From assembly GCA_948474755.1 (NCBI GenBank), contig CAOLHI010001841.1, positions 186,001 through 250,000 of the forward strand: a DNA stretch of 64,000 bases. The letters run 5' to 3'. The stretch's first letter is position 1. Every line of letters begins with the position of its first letter. A model generated the notes under the pieces. The model searched no databases and was not told the origin of the DNA. It saw nothing but the letters and a program-made list of their open reading frames with translations. A program made the translations under genes and the position numbers. This DNA is from Ctenosaura bakeri. Taxonomy: Eukaryota; Chordata; Lepidosauria; Squamata; Iguanidae. Below, piece after piece: positions 11,607 through 23,929 of the stretch.

Positions 11607-12389
11607 CAGAAGTACCCAATACATATCAGAAGCACCAAACGTGCATTGGGATGGTAGCACACCACTTCCAGTTTGCTTCAGCCCCATTGTGCATCAGTCC
11701 ATTTGTCAGCTCTGCCACATAGCTACCTAAAAGCAGCCCTCTACTGGATGTGGACATCACGCATCTTCACAATTCTATTTCCTGCAGACACAAGTCCATT
11801 TGCAAGAATGCAATGCCACAATAGTAATAATTCATGAAACTTGAAAACCAAAAATGGTTTTACATTACTGTCAAAAATTGCAAATTGTTAGCAAACAATT
11901 AAACAAGGGACTACAAGGCTAGTTGATGCTTTGAGTATTCAGGGTCCCCTTTCCTTTGGACCCAATTGGATTAAAAACTCTTTCTGTCAGCATGAAAACT
12001 TAAGAGGAGAATTTGATTGGAGAAATGTGTGTGGAGGTGTGCTTGCCTGCAGCAGAGGGGTGAGGAAGAATCAGAGCCAGGCACCCTCCAGAACCTCCTG
12101 TCTTCTGCCCCCTCCTCATTATTTTCTTTCACTCTCCCTTCCTTTCTTCTTTCCTGCTTGCCTTTCCTTTCTGCAGTGGGGGTCTGCCTGCAAGGTAGCA
12201 GTCAATTCTCTTTTCTCCTCTTCCTTAACTTTCCATGGTGTTGTGTGCTCCTGCAGCAGAACTAGGGCTGGCCAGGAAAGTCTGTAGCTTGCCGCTACTG
12301 CCAGAGAGAGCAGTTGAGAATGAATCAAAGTATGCACCAGTCAAAGGGAGAGGTACAGTGAAAATTTTCGTTTTCTATCCCCACAACAA
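11607..12389. other. Unassigned sequence
   Basis: A pyrimidine-rich run lies at 12080-12180. Frames of up to 118 codons are low-complexity and match nothing I recognise. Confidence 0.4.
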
Positions 12390-12695
12390 GCAGTTTGGGA
12401 GAACTGGTGCATACTGGTGGGATGACACCACTGATTACAGGTCCAAATAATGTCATCCACAGTATCAAAGATGCATTTACTTGCTTATCTTCCAATGTGA
12501 TATATGTCATTTTGGGCAACCAATGCTCCTCTGCATTCTGCATAGAACAAACAGGGCAGTCTGGGTGCAGGAGAATAAATGGACTCAAATCTGGCATTAC
12601 CTTGAATATTGTACTTCATTCTTTCATTTGAGGAAGTGAATTGCTAAAATATTTCCGTTAATCTTATAGGTGCCACAAGACTCCCTTTTACTTCC
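12390..12695 (+). mobile_element. Penelope-like element 3' fragment
   Basis: An open stretch (12395-12631) encodes FTCLSSNVIYVILGNQCSSA, then FCIEQTGQSGCRRING. This resembles the GIY-YIG endonuclease start of Penelope-like elements, where typical copies read as a Cys-containing SSNVxYLIxC...YIGETGxxLRxRxNxH. The following segment ends GTGCCACAAGACTCCCTTTT, a common 3' end of such repeats in reptiles. The endonuclease residues are partly substituted and the rest of the domain is deleted, so it is inactive. Confidence 0.65.
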
Positions 12696-13861
12696 TCCCC
12701 CACCCCTTTTTAATACCGAAACAGGCTATTACAGCTATCTCTTTGACAAATTTCTCTGCTGAAAGTTGCCAGTGCTGTTACCACTTCAGTTCCTAGTCAA
12801 AACTTATTTGCCCAAGGATTTCTAAGTATGATATTGTTTTGAGCTTAGACTGCTCTGGTTTTTTTTTAAGTATCTGATCTCTTTTATTGTCATGTTGGTT
12901 GTTTTGATTATACAACATTTGAAGCAGAGATCTTCCCCCTGAAATTCAACTACTGCAAATAGACAGTATTATTTAGGAACTAACCTGGAACTTATTTTCC
13001 CAGACATTTTAAAACATGATATCATTTTGATCATAGTCTGCTTGTTTTTTTAATGACAAATGACAATGAACAGTTTTACCCTAAATTTTCTTTTTTTATG
13101 TTTTAGACCTAAACATTTGGAGCCTGTTTTGGGTTCTTAGGCACTGTTTGACAATGACAGGCAGGTTAAAAATACTTAAGAATAAACAGCACAACAAAAA
13201 TAATAGTAATATGGAAGAAAGCTAATGATAAAACACTAATAAAATAACACACAGTAATAAAACCAATATAGCAAAAAGAAATGATTCCTAAGCCATGAAT
13301 GCTCAGAAGATTCATTTGTTTTTCCAGACTCCCTGAGGTCATTCAGTGTTTACGCCAGGTGATTGTAATTTGAAGGCGCATGCAGATTTCAAGCTGCCCA
13401 GTGGGCTGCATTTCTCACATTCATTTCAATCAATGCTCTCTCATTTTCAGGTTCAGGTAGCACTGGCTTAAAATCAACCCACTTGTTGGCTGAATGTCAT
13501 GAAGGTCGCATTATCCATTGTGTTATGTCACTAACAGTCGGTAGTCAGGGAAGTCACAAAGCCACTGGCCATTTCTCCCAAAGGGACTACGAAGGCAGAT
13601 TGATGGATTTGGCTGTAGGCCTCTTTATAAAACTTTAGGCTCTCTGTTACAAAACTATCAAGTAGCTTAGTGAAAATGGTTATCAGTAAAAGAAAAGGAT
13701 GTTCAGTTTGGAATACAACCACCCCTAAAATATTTTGAGTCACTTTCTCCCTTAAATAAGGCTGCTCCAATATTTCAGGGAATGAGTAAAATGAAGACCA
13801 AAAGGCAGAGAATAAGAGTGAGCAGGATTTGGAATCTGTCCACAAAAGAACATCAGTTCGG
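12696..13861. other. Unassigned AT-rich sequence
   Basis: No recognised repeat or exon. A-rich tracts occur near 13150-13290. Confidence 0.4.
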
Positions 13862-14330
13862 GCCAGGGCCTGTTTCAAACTTTTGATCCTGGTATTTAAG
13901 GCTTTGCACTTTAACCTCTCTCAGTATCTTGCAGTTCAGCTTGTGTGGTACATTCCATCCAGGAATTTGAGATCTGCAGGCAAAGGATTATTGTCTGTTC
14001 CACCAATGCGTACAGCTCTGTCAAGGCTGCGAGCCTTTCAAGATCTGGCTCCACATTTCTGGAACGGTCTTCCTTTGGACCTCTGGCTGGAGGAGGATCC
14101 CACCCATTTTCATCAATAGTTGAAGACCTTCCTCTTTGACTCTCATCTTAGGTCACTGAGATGTGTTTAAGATGCTGAGATGGGTAGCGACTGGTGGGGA
14201 GTCGGGGATTCAATGCCAGGTATTATTGTCCTTTTTTGTTTTAACGTCCTTGTTCCCGATTGTATATATCGTTGTTCTGCCCTTTGGTGTAAAGGGTATT
14301 ATAAATAAATATATAAATATATAAATATTG
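13862..14330 (+). mobile_element. L2-type LINE 3' fragment
   Basis: The frame at 13870-14119 encodes FKLLILVFKALHFNLSQYLA, then NLRSAGKGLLSVPPMRTALS and LAPHFWNGLPLDLW. This is the post-RT C-terminal pattern of L2-clade LINEs (FKxLxLxFKALHxxxPxYL; LLSVPPxR; LWNxLPxxLR). The fragment ends in an A/T-rich tail (14295-14330) with TAAA/TATA units. Confidence 0.75.
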
Positions 14331-14894
14331 TCCTTTCCAAGATGTACCCTTTGTTTGGGTCATAATTTGTGGGGTCTAGAAAATTGACAAAAATATTCTC
14401 CCTAAAGTGTGAGAGCCAGATGACCTCTTCTCTTCTGGTTTGGCTTTCTGAAGTCATCATGTAGCACTCCCCTACTCCAATCTCAATGTTGAGAGGCATA
14501 GGAAGACTTAAACCTATGGTAGGAGGGCTTATAGGAAAGAGCCAACATTCAATCAACAAAACTGGAAGACATAATTCTTCCTCTTAGCTCTCTTTACATT
14601 CTCAAAATCTGTTTATTGTGATGAGAAACTCTTCATAGATTTTTGAGAGGCATGGAGAGCTACAGGGAGAAGAAAGAGCGAGAAAATTCCCATTACATTT
14701 GAGGCTTCTGCTAGCCTGATATTACATTTAATTTTCAGTATCTGGATTCAATTTGGGAAACTGGACAACCACAGTGTGTTTAGATGGCTGAAACTTTAGT
14801 CTCTGGAGTAGTTAGTATTTAAGCTAGATGTGAAAATTGCTAAAACAGTGGCTCTCTTAAGTTATCATGCTGCAATAGCATACTATTCAATAGC
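14331..14894. other. Unassigned sequence
   Basis: Nothing recognisable. Confidence 0.4.
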
Positions 14895-15235
14895 AGGAAC
14901 AGTCCCAATTAATCCTCTGCCATCCCACATTTTCAGTTGCTCTTAAAATGTCCCAGATTCCCTCTCCTCCCCTAAATTTTCTCCTTTGTCCTAAGCTTAC
15001 TTCAGTTGCTGCAAGCTGAATTCAAAGTGCAAAAGTAGCTGATGCAGAATTCAACAGGGGGAAGAGGTGATGGAAGGGAAGTATCTTGCCCTTCTCATTA
15101 GCCTCAGGCAAAAGCAAACTGCTGCAGCCTCTCCTAGCTTCACATTAATAATGTTTGTCATTTTAACCATGCACTGATACTGCTTGACTACACATATTCC
15201 TGTTTTCACCTCTGAAATGTGAAAGGTATACCATA
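14895..15235. repeat. Unnamed dispersed repeat, copy 1
   Basis: Resembles 42927-43172: both contain TCCCAATT, a TTTTAAAATGTCCCAG / TTTTAAAATATCCCAG block, a pyrimidine-rich stretch, ACTTCAG(T/C)TGCTGCAA and later a GACTACACATATTCCTGTTTT / GGCCACACTTGTCCTAATTTT block in the same order. No coding motif or terminal repeats were seen. The class is unknown. Confidence 0.5.
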
Positions 15236-16342
15236 GCCTTCTAGACCAAGGTGACATGAGAGGCATATCACTTAGAAGCCAGACATGGGAGATAAGGGCC
15301 CAAAGATCACGGCGACAACAGAGGAGCCCTCTGAATATTGCAATACCACTGCTTTTCAATCCTGCCCCCAAGAAACAAGAAGGAAAGCAACACATCACAG
15401 AAAAAGAAAGCATTTCAAATAGCAGAGCATGGTGGAGAAATTTGCCAATTGATGCTGTGCCTTAAAACACACACACTCTTTCAAAAAATTCCTTTAGAGA
15501 TGGTTCCAAGATCTGACATATAGGAACAATACATAGCTTTCCACAGCTCACTGCTTTCTCACTAAGATGGCAAATTATCTGGGACATGTGTCTGATATAT
15601 TGTGGTGGCAAGTTCCCTTGACAGATTCTGCAGGCTTTATGAAGCTTTTTCAACAGGCTGGTATAGGTGATATTTCTTATGACAGAACAACACCATCAGT
15701 TCCTCCACCTTTTCTCCACAACACTCCAGACACTGCATTCTTCTTTTCCCCAACATCTCTTCATTTCATCCCACAATCAAGGTGGGCTGTCATAGGGGCT
15801 GCCGTGATGATGCTCAATTTGTATGTATTAGAGATGCTTCAGCTTTTGTGTGTTTTTGTTCAGAGAAGCCTACCTCTTTTCCCTTCACACCCAACCGCAG
15901 ACAGGAATGTTTTGTGCCCCATCATGGCCAGTAGTTTCTGCTTCCTTCTATGGCACAGGACTCAGAAAGGACTGGCTGTAGATCATTGGCATATTGACAC
16001 CAATTAGGCAGACACTTTAATTATGTAATTTTAATGTCCTAAAGGGCTCCTGACAGCCAGATTTGGGGCCAATTTTCATCTCTTGGCAGTTTATTGTGCC
16101 AACTTAGATTGCATGTGTGTAGGGTTAAGCAGTTGTCTGAATGATCTATCATTGCTCTAAATCTTGATTTACCATGCCATTCATACCAAAGCAGCCTTTT
16201 AGAAGAGTTTTCAGTGGCATGGTAAATTTGGGGCTAAGGTTTATTCGGAAGATTTAGAACCTGCATTTCTTACAGAGATCCAGAGTGACTCAAAAATATA
16301 TAGCTCAGTAGAGAACGTCTGGTGTCATCTGATGCTAAAAAG
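15236..16342. other. Unassigned sequence
   Basis: The longest frame (15567-16007, 146 codons) has no recognisable domain, no splice context I can trust and no similarity known to me. I treat it as a chance frame. Confidence 0.4.
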
Positions 16343-16475
16343 CAGGGCTGGGGAACCTGCAGCCCTCCAGATGTCACTAGACTATAACTCCCATCCTCCC
16401 TGACCATTAACCATGTTGTTAGAGGCTAATGGGAATTGGAATCCACATCTGAGAGCCACAAACTCCCTAGCCCTG
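16343..16475. mobile_element. hAT-like MITE
   Basis: Ends are CAGGGCTGGGGAACCTGCAG and ...AACTCCCTAGCCCTG, with a fold-back interior (CCCTCCAGATGT / ACATCTGAGAG). This is a very common squamate non-autonomous repeat. CAGGG-type ends suggest hAT. The flanking 8-mers CTAAAAAG and CTCTATAC agree only partly, so the target duplication is eroded. Confidence 0.65.
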
Positions 16476-16874
16476 CTCTATACTTCCCCACCATGCATCA
16501 ATTGTAAAGACCCTCAGCACGCAAATCTTCATTTGAATGCTTATTTTACTCTCAAAAAGGGAATGCAGAAAGATCAGGGACAGAAACAACCACTCTGATA
16601 CCACCCTCCCAGATTCCCAAATGCTTAAATGGGCCACCAATAAAAAGTTAATAAAGATCTTCACAAACACATCTCAAATTCAGTATTTGCACAGTATTCT
16701 TCTAATCTCATTTTTGACCCTTTGAGAAATGCAATGTATAAATCGCCAAGATAAATATTTCTTAGATTCAGTGATGTATGAAAAGAGCTTCTGTTTTTTC
16801 TCTCTCTGTCACTCTACTTACAGCTTTGTTTGCTTTAATCTGAGTGTCCATACAGATCCAGATCCAAGTTGTAC

Positions 16875-18005
16875 CAATGCTAAATCACAGAACCACAGAA
16901 TTTTAGATCTGGAAAGGATCTCAAGAGTTGTCTGGTCCAACCCCCTGAAATGCAAGAATACACAGCTAAAGCACTCCCGAGAGATGTCCATCCAACTTCT
17001 GTGTAAAGGTCTCCAAAGAAGAAGTGTTACCCTGTATGTTGGGGCTCCCGGGAGGGGCACCCAAATAAGCAAATAAAAACACAAGATGGGGGAAATTAAG
17101 CTTGAGCGTCCTCTTAAGCTAACGAGAGGCAGGGTAACTTTAGCTAGGATCTTGTATCCTATGTCTACGGCTTCAGGTCAGAGAGCGTAGTCAGACAAGG
17201 TTTCAAAGTAACAAAAATAACATTTATTGAGCACAAATAACATAAAAGACACCACATGCACACAGCTAACTAGAAACAGAAATGGAGAGCTTTGGGGAAT
17301 GGGTAATACAACATCTGGTCTCATAGTCCTGGAGAGAAACAGAGGTTGAGGGGAAGAAAGCTCAGTGCGGTTCACTGAGGGGAAAACTTCACTGGACAAA
17401 GCGGCAGCAAGGCTGGATGGAAGTCCAGGGTGATCCAAAGTGTTCCCAAAAGTGGGGACTTTTTATAGGGTGGAGTTTACCTACAGGCTATGCCATGCTC
17501 GGTGAGAACAAAGGAATTTTGGAGCTGGACAAAGGTGTTGGAAAAGGTCAAGTTTTGCATGATGAGCTTAGCGCTGGATGACAATAGTATGGCCAGTATG
17601 TAAATGGCTCAATATAAAGGAAAGGCTCGGCTCTTGGCCGTGCGTCTTTGTGAAGATTTGTGCTGAGCAAGGCCGGTTTGCAAGAGGGTTTTTCCCTGAA
17701 GCATCGGAGAGGCTTAAGTTGCCTGCCTGAATGAGGTTTGGAATGTACAACCATTAACGGCCATGCCTAATACGTGCTTGTCCTGTGGACCTCTGCAAAC
17801 ATGTGGAGTAGGGTGACAGAGAAAGGTCAAGCAAAGGCCAAATTATTTGATATCAAAAGGATATCTAGTGGTCTCGCCAGACATATCATAACCATGATAA
17901 CAGAAGGAGAATCTACTGCCCTCTGAGGCAGTCTATTCCACTATCAAACAGTTTTTACAGTAAAGAAGTTACTGTATGAATGTCTTGTGGTTGAGCAGGA
18001 ATTAG
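16875..18005 (-). mobile_element. CR1 LINE 3' end, split by solo LTR
   Basis: On the minus strand the two outer parts (17903-18005, then 16875-17034) join to the CR1 C-terminal and 3' region. They contain the complements of the blocks seen at 11390-11600, such as GTCCAACCCCCTG, the GGCCATC-type segment and TCCAAAGAAG. The interruption is the LTR at 17035-17902, which duplicated GAAG. The copy is diverged and short. Confidence 0.75.
17035..17902 (-). mobile_element. Solo LTR, family A copy 2
   Basis: This 868-bp LTR in reverse orientation has TGTTAC at the left and GATAACA at the right. The exact 4-bp duplication GAAG flanks it (17031-17034 and 17903-17906). It is clearly related to the LTR at 189-1052 over its full length, including the TATATCnTTTTGATATCAAAT block, the CTATAAAA box and the AATAAA signal (all on the minus strand). 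It sits inside a CR1 3' end, so the CR1 is older. No internal region is present. Confidence 0.85.
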
Positions 18006-19563
18006 AAAAAATAAATCCAAACCAGTAGTGTTAGTGGTGACCCCAGAAACATTGCAGAAGATGGGTGAAAAACATTTTTATTTAAATGCTTCATCTTGAC
18101 TCCAGTGGCCAGATAGCAGATTTCAAGAAATTGATCTTTTGATACAAGGTGATTGGTAAGAAAGAACAAAGACAGTTGTGCAGTCCTCCAGGAAGTGGAG
18201 CAATTCAAATCAGTCTCTTCCCACCCTTTAAGCATTAGCAACTACCAGAGAACCAGGACATTTCAGCTCCTTGTGTAGCTTCTCTTTGTGATGAGTCAAT
18301 AGAATTGCCAACTGGAGCGTCTCCTCAAGGTTCTTGACTGGCTGTTGGGTCCCCTAATACAGAAACGGTTACAAAAGATTTCCAGAGTGGATTGGGGCTT
18401 CACTTGAGGAGCAGTGTGTGCTTGTGTGTTCTTTAACTTTTTTCCCTGGCACAGTTCAAGGCCCTTGGCTTCTGATTCCTGGCTTTCCTTGCCAAGTGCA
18501 CTGTAGCACAGGTCTAAGAGCACCAGCCCCCTGGCTGAAAAGGAATCGGCTCCTACCTATGTTTTCAGGGGCAGTGATGTAAGTTTAGGTTTTGTAGTAG
18601 AGAAGAGATGGAGAACATCCGAACTGTTGACCAGAAATGATCCACAGGGCATCCTCATCTGGACTGCAAAGTACTTCTATTATTCTCCTGAATCAGTTAG
18701 TGGAAATGTAAGGCTGTTTTGAAATCCTGGGCAAATAGTGCATGCAACTCAGCTCTGGTGTGTTGTTTGATAGGCTGTTACTCCTAAGTAGACATGCAGA
18801 GAAAATAAGTGTTCTTTGTATCTTCACTGAGCAAATGGGCAATTTGGGGGTGATTACATCTGGTCCTGTTCCATGCTCTTAGCCCTGCCCACCACTGCAA
18901 TACAGCCACCCAAGCCTCCTCCCCCCCCAATTTTTTTTTCCTCACTCCTGAGGAGGATCCAAGGGTTCCATCACCACACACTCCAGGAGCTTCTACTCCT
19001 AAAAAGAAAAAAAACATCTGTTCAAAAGAAACCAAGTGTCATCTTGTGGATCAGCCTGAATTTCCAGCCATGGCTTTTTATAGTTTAAATTCTGTACAAG
19101 AGCAAAATGTTGGCATAGAATTCATCATCCTGAACAATCTCTGCTTTCTTTCAAAAAAGAAAAACACCTTGTGCTTAAAGCCGCAAAGAGTGGTTGGAAA
19201 AAGTAGTCGATGAGCAATGCCTGATGAAAGTTTAAAAACTAAAGGGACAGGCAGCACAAAGACAGATTTCTAGCATTTAAACAGATATGAATCTATGCCC
19301 TGTGAAGATCTTTATTTATTACTGTCAAGGCAACAGCCTGAAGTGAATCAGGAACCAAGAGCAATGGAACTGGTTGGTAATATGGCTGAAGAGTAAAGCA
19401 AAACTCCTGGGCAAGTCAGGAGGTAGAACAAAGAAGAAAAGTAAGGGAGCTGAAAGTAATCAGGAGTGAAGGACAAGGTGACAAGGTTGATGAGCAAACC
19501 AGAAGTCAGGTCTGAAGAGTATGTCCAAGCAGAAGCGTCAGGATCTGTCAGGACTGGAAGAAA
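18006..19563. other. Unassigned sequence
   Basis: No recognised repeat or exon. C8 followed by T9 near 18922-18940. Confidence 0.4.
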
Positions 19564-19585
19564 TGGTGGTGGTGGTGGTGGTGGT
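19564..19585. repeat. (GGT)n microsatellite
   Basis: About seven uninterrupted GGT units. Confidence 0.9.
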
Positions 19586-19898
19586 ATTAAAAAACAAACA
19601 AGGAGTCAGAAGCAAAGAACAAGTGTTCTTTGGCAACTGTTTGGAAATTGTATCAAGCCCAAAAGGCTGTGGCCAGACTACTGACCAGGACTGTTTACAG
19701 AGAACATACAACTCTCATATTGCAACACCTTCACTGGCTACCAGTCTGTTTCTAGGCACAGTTGAAAATGCTGGTAATGACCTTTGAAGCCCTACACAGC
19801 TTGGGTCCAGATTATCTGAAAGATGGCTATCGCCTTCTGTGAGACTGCCCTGCTTTTAAGATATTCAGGGGAAGACTTTCTTTCTGTCCTGCCACCAT

Positions 19899-19926
19899 GT
19901 TTGTTTGTTTGTTTGTTTGTTTGTTT
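19899..19926. repeat. (TTTG)n microsatellite
   Basis: About seven TTTG units inside the L2 fragment. Confidence 0.9.
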
Positions 19927-20160
19927 AATTTATTATTCATTTTTTCCTCCTAAATGGGACCCTCCCAGGTACATCTGTTGAGGATGAGAAAGAGAGCCTT
20001 CTTGGTGGCTGCACCCAGATTGTAGAATTTCCTCTTTGAGGAGGCTGAGCTGGCTCCAAATGCACTCTATTTCCATGTCCAGAAATTCTTTTTGTTCAAG
20101 AAAGTCTTTTGCTCTTAATTTGTGGCAGAAGGATGTATTATGCTTTTATCTTTTTACTAT

Positions 20161-20361
20161 GGCCATTTTCCACACTATACTGTTATACTGCTATTATTCC
20201 ACTTTCAACATCCTAAGGAATGCTGGAGTTTGCAGTTTAGGGAGGGACATTTAGAATTGAGTCAGAGAGCTCTTTAACTTCAGTAAACTTCAAATCCCAG
20301 AATTCCACAGGATGTTGGAAGTAGGATAATAGCACTATAACACTGTGGTGCAGAGATGGCC
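20161..20361. mobile_element. Palindromic GGCC MITE
   Basis: A 201-bp fold-back element starting GGCCATTTTCCACAC and ending GTGCAGAGATGGCC. The arms pair through ATTATTCCACTTTCAACATC and its complement, and through GGAATGCTGGAGTTTGCAG. Flanking trinucleotides TAT and TGT nearly match. It lies within an L2 fragment. Confidence 0.75.
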
Positions 20362-20506
20362 TGTGTTTTAATGTGTTTTAAATTGTTGCAATTTAGTGTT
20401 TCAGTGTTTATTCAGCAGTTTTTAAAACCTTTTTTTATCGAATTTGTTTTAATTTGATGTGCCCATACCAGGAGGAAGGCAGGATATAGATTTAATAAAT
20501 AAGCTA

Positions 20507-23071
20507 GGACCAAAGGGCAAGGTGCCAGAGTCAAGAAGGATACCAGACTGAAGAAGTCACAATCAGAGCTAAAACCAGGAGAAAGGAATATCTACAAATA
20601 TAGGAGCATACCACCAGTTAGAAAGACCGTGTTACACAAATATGGTTCAACTGCAACTCAGCTTTTGCACTTCTTTCCAGTGCAAGAGAATCCAATGCAC
20701 ACTCTGGATAGATGGAGAAAGTCTGCTCTACAGGAAACAGTTTCATTGAGAAGACTATTACTTGCAGTTCAGCAGTTCCCCATATGTGCTAACTAAGCAC
20801 GGAGCCAGTGGTACTTGCCAATTATATTGTCTTTTTCTCACCCTTTCTACAAAGACCTCTAGGCCTTTCTATCTTCACAGCGGCACTGTAAAATGTTTTA
20901 AGATCTGATGACATTTAGCCCTCATTTTATACAATAAGATTTGTAGCCAAGTAGGGACTGAAACCCATTGCCACATCAGTGATTCCCAAACTGGGGTACA
21001 TGTAATCTCAGAGATAAGAATGAGGGTGTTTAGGGGTATGTGGGGAAAAAATGAATAATGGTGGGGAAAGGATAAAGGATAAGCCATTCATGGAGGATGT
21101 CACAATTCAGTGCAGGCATTGGCATTCCTCTCCCAGAATCTTAAGAGTTAGTGGGGGAAACTCATAGAGATAAAGAGAAGAGTGACACAGAAGCCAAACT
21201 TCTGGCTGCCATTGGCCCACAGCCTCTTTTTTCTTTTTTTAATGCTCATACAGCCTTCTATTCAAGTTGTCATGATTACAGCCCTGCTCACACTAGGTGA
21301 CTACTTGAATCTTGTGTGCAATTGCCAATCTTTTCCTCTTCCTTGTGTGTCCCTCTCTCCACGAGGAGAGAGTGCACACATTGGAAACATCCAGTTCTAC
21401 CCCAAATCTATCTCAGGGAAGGATGTGAAGCAGCAGTCACTCCTCTCCATGCCTCCAGCTGGGAGAAAACCAGATTCTGAGACTATGGAGAACATCTAGA
21501 TGATTAACAGGACGTGATAGGATGGAGAAGCCCGGGCAGGGTGGCTGGCCTTACCTTTGTCTTTCCTTCTATGCGCATGGGGGTGTTGCCTCAGAACTCA
21601 CAGAAGCTTCCTGATAGGACTTTCTTTCCTTCTCAAAGAAAGGAGGTAGTGGAAGCGGGGTACAGTTTATGGAAATGGGTTGCCAAGGGATACACAAGTG
21701 AAAAAAGGTTGGGGAGCACATCAAGATGAACCATCCCATTGTTTCTTCTTGATGATCAGCAAAAAATGGAACAAATTATTTAAGACAAGCATTTTGGTTT
21801 AGTCTGCCTAACTTGTGCCAAATTTCCATTTTATGGTGTAGGAAATAGGTTAACAGTTCTTAATGGTCACAGTTTGCTCACTTTTTGTAAGCACAGAGTG
21901 TCCTTAAGTTTATTCTAGTTCCAAATGGACCCAAGAGAGTTTGGGTAAATGGTATCCTGCCATATCATTTTACCATATGTACCAGTCTTTGCCTTTTTAA
22001 AATATTTGGACAAAAAAAAACACACACTATCACTGGTACTTCATAACACAAGCATGAGACTTCATGTGTGAAAGCAGCTTGTCTATGTTCAGGGATGATA
22101 CAGGTTGGAGTCCAATAACATCTGGAAGGCCACAGATTCCCTTGGACTAGATGGTTTTTCTAGTATAACTCTTCTTAAAATGCTAAATCCCAGGAAAACT
22201 AAAATTGTGTTTTTCCCCCTGAATGTTTAAACTAGTTTGCTGAGTCAATGTACATGAAGAAACTCCCCTCTGCTTAGAAGTGACTAAAATTTCAAGTCAG
22301 AATATTTTATATACCTCTGCTGTTCTTTTCTTGTTCCCCTCCCCATACACACATACAAAGCTTCTATTTCCTTCACGCTTGCATCATATCCTGCAGTAAT
22401 CCTTGTAAATTGCCTCCATTTCCCTCTCTGGCCATCTCCCTGCTATAATGGCCATTATCTGCCTATTGGCCGGATGCTCTTACAAACCATTCTTGTTCCT
22501 CCCAAGACTAAAGAATAGTCACAAAGCTACACTTGACCCCAGCAGTTCTTTGCAATCTTTGCTCCTACTTTCACGAGCCATGTTAAGAAGTCTCCACAAA
22601 ATGTTTTACTGCAAATGCAAACAGATGTTTCACATCTTCTGACTCAATGACCCGTGCAGCAAACTTGGAACTGTAAAACTTCAGGCACTGATGTTCCTAT
22701 CAAATAAAATGTCAGTCCGCTTCGGGAAAGGTAGCACCACAAGAGATAAATAAATCTCAGTTTAGGCTTGTGTAGCTGAAGGCAGCCTTCAGTCTCAGGG
22801 ATGATCAAAACCAAGGTCTACTAACTAGCTGCTCAGGTGTGGAAAGGTTTGCACACTGACCAATAAGGGGAATACAAAGGAGTCCTGTTCCAAATTCAGG
22901 GGCTAGAATAAAGGCACAGAGGTCCACGAGAAAAAAAAATTAAAAGACAGCAGAAATTTCAGGTCTAATCTATGCTTCTAGATGCTACCTTAACCCCTCT
23001 CTGGTTTCTAATCTTTAACAGTCCCCATCATTTTATAAAAGTGTATGTGTATAGAGAGTGCAAAGGGAGAG
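20507..23071. other. Unassigned sequence with a small hAT-MITE fragment
   Basis: The only recognised piece is 22088-22150: GGAGTCCAATAACATCTGGA and GGCCACAGATTCCCTTGGAC match the right half of the hAT-like MITE family. The remainder shows no family motif. Confidence 0.45.
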
Positions 23072-23222
23072 CCAGTATGGTAAAGTGGCTTGAGCTTTGG
23101 ACTACAACCCTGGAGACCAGGATATGATTTTCCACTTGGCCATGGAAATCCACTATGTTTCTTTAGATGCATCACATACTCTCAGCCCCAGAAAACCTCA
23201 TGATAGTTTTGCCTTAGACTGG
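23072..23222 (+). mobile_element. tRNA-derived SINE, head portion
   Basis: Begins AGAGCCAGTATGGTAAAGTG, with an A-box-like TGGTAAAGTGGCTTGAG and a degraded B box near GGAGACCAGGATATGATTTT. It continues into the family body (CCATGGAAATCCACT). This is the only plus-strand copy; five minus-strand copies of the family lie elsewhere. It lacks the 3' ACA-rich tail. Confidence 0.7.
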
Positions 23223-23929
23223 AAATTAAAATTGGAAATTATTTGAAGGCCCAAAGGTTGCAAAATGCTTTATTCATTTTCAATGCTATGTTAGAAAACA
23301 TCCTGATGCTGTTGTTTTCAGTTAAGCTTGTTTGGCTGCAAGCTAAATTGAAAAAAAAATGCAGTCTAGTACCCTGAATATTTCTTATTATTTCAAAACT
23401 GTCACGGATGGGGTCACAGAGTCCCTTCACAAGACCTCCACTCCTATGCAAAGTAAGAACGATGTTGCTATGTCTGCATAGCTAGATAGTTCAAGTTAAG
23501 TGCTTCTCAATCAATCAAAACTCCCAGGAATGCTTGGAATTTATCCTGTGAAGTCAGCATGACATGTGGAGATCTGCACATCCTTGTGGGAAAAATCAAG
23601 CAATAATAATAAAGAAATCACCATGTGCCATCATTAATTCCTCAAAATCCAGTGTGTTGATAATCCGCCAGTACAAATGGACTCTGCTTTGTGACTCCCA
23701 CCCTTATCACAAGGGCTAGCCATACCATGAAGCAACTGCCTCTGGTGCCTGGGCAGTAGAAATGGTGTCCCTCTGTAGTTCCTCCTGAGTCCCCTGGCCA
23801 TTTTCTTCTCTTGGACAACAGAGTTATGTGTAACACAGGGCCAGTATTGCATGGTCTAAACAATCCTGTCATTCTTTTACACATAGTAAAGACTCATGGA
23901 TAAAAACAGGGGCACATCTACAACAATTT
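23223..23929. other. Unassigned sequence
   Basis: Nothing recognisable. Confidence 0.4.

Larger units (their letters stand above)
19640..20506 (+). mobile_element. L2-type LINE 3' fragment with nested MITE
   Basis: The segment at 19700-20060 follows the L2 C-terminal pattern: the codons for LQHLHWLPVCF-like sequence, MLVMTFEALHSLGPDYLKDG, a truncated LLSVPPP block, then an RERAFLVAAPRL-like block. The 3' tail GGAAGGCAGGATATAGATTTAATAAAT (20472-20500) is typical. A (TTTG)n run (19899-19926) and a MITE (20161-20361) interrupt it. Several frameshifts are present. Confidence 0.7.

Noticed and set aside
15567..16007. 146-codon frame as a possible exon
   Set aside because: No recognisable domain, no supporting splice context and no homology known to me.
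23072..23222. A tRNA gene
   Set aside because: A- and B-box-like words are present but no cloverleaf or anticodon arm can be formed, and the sequence matches the SINE family.
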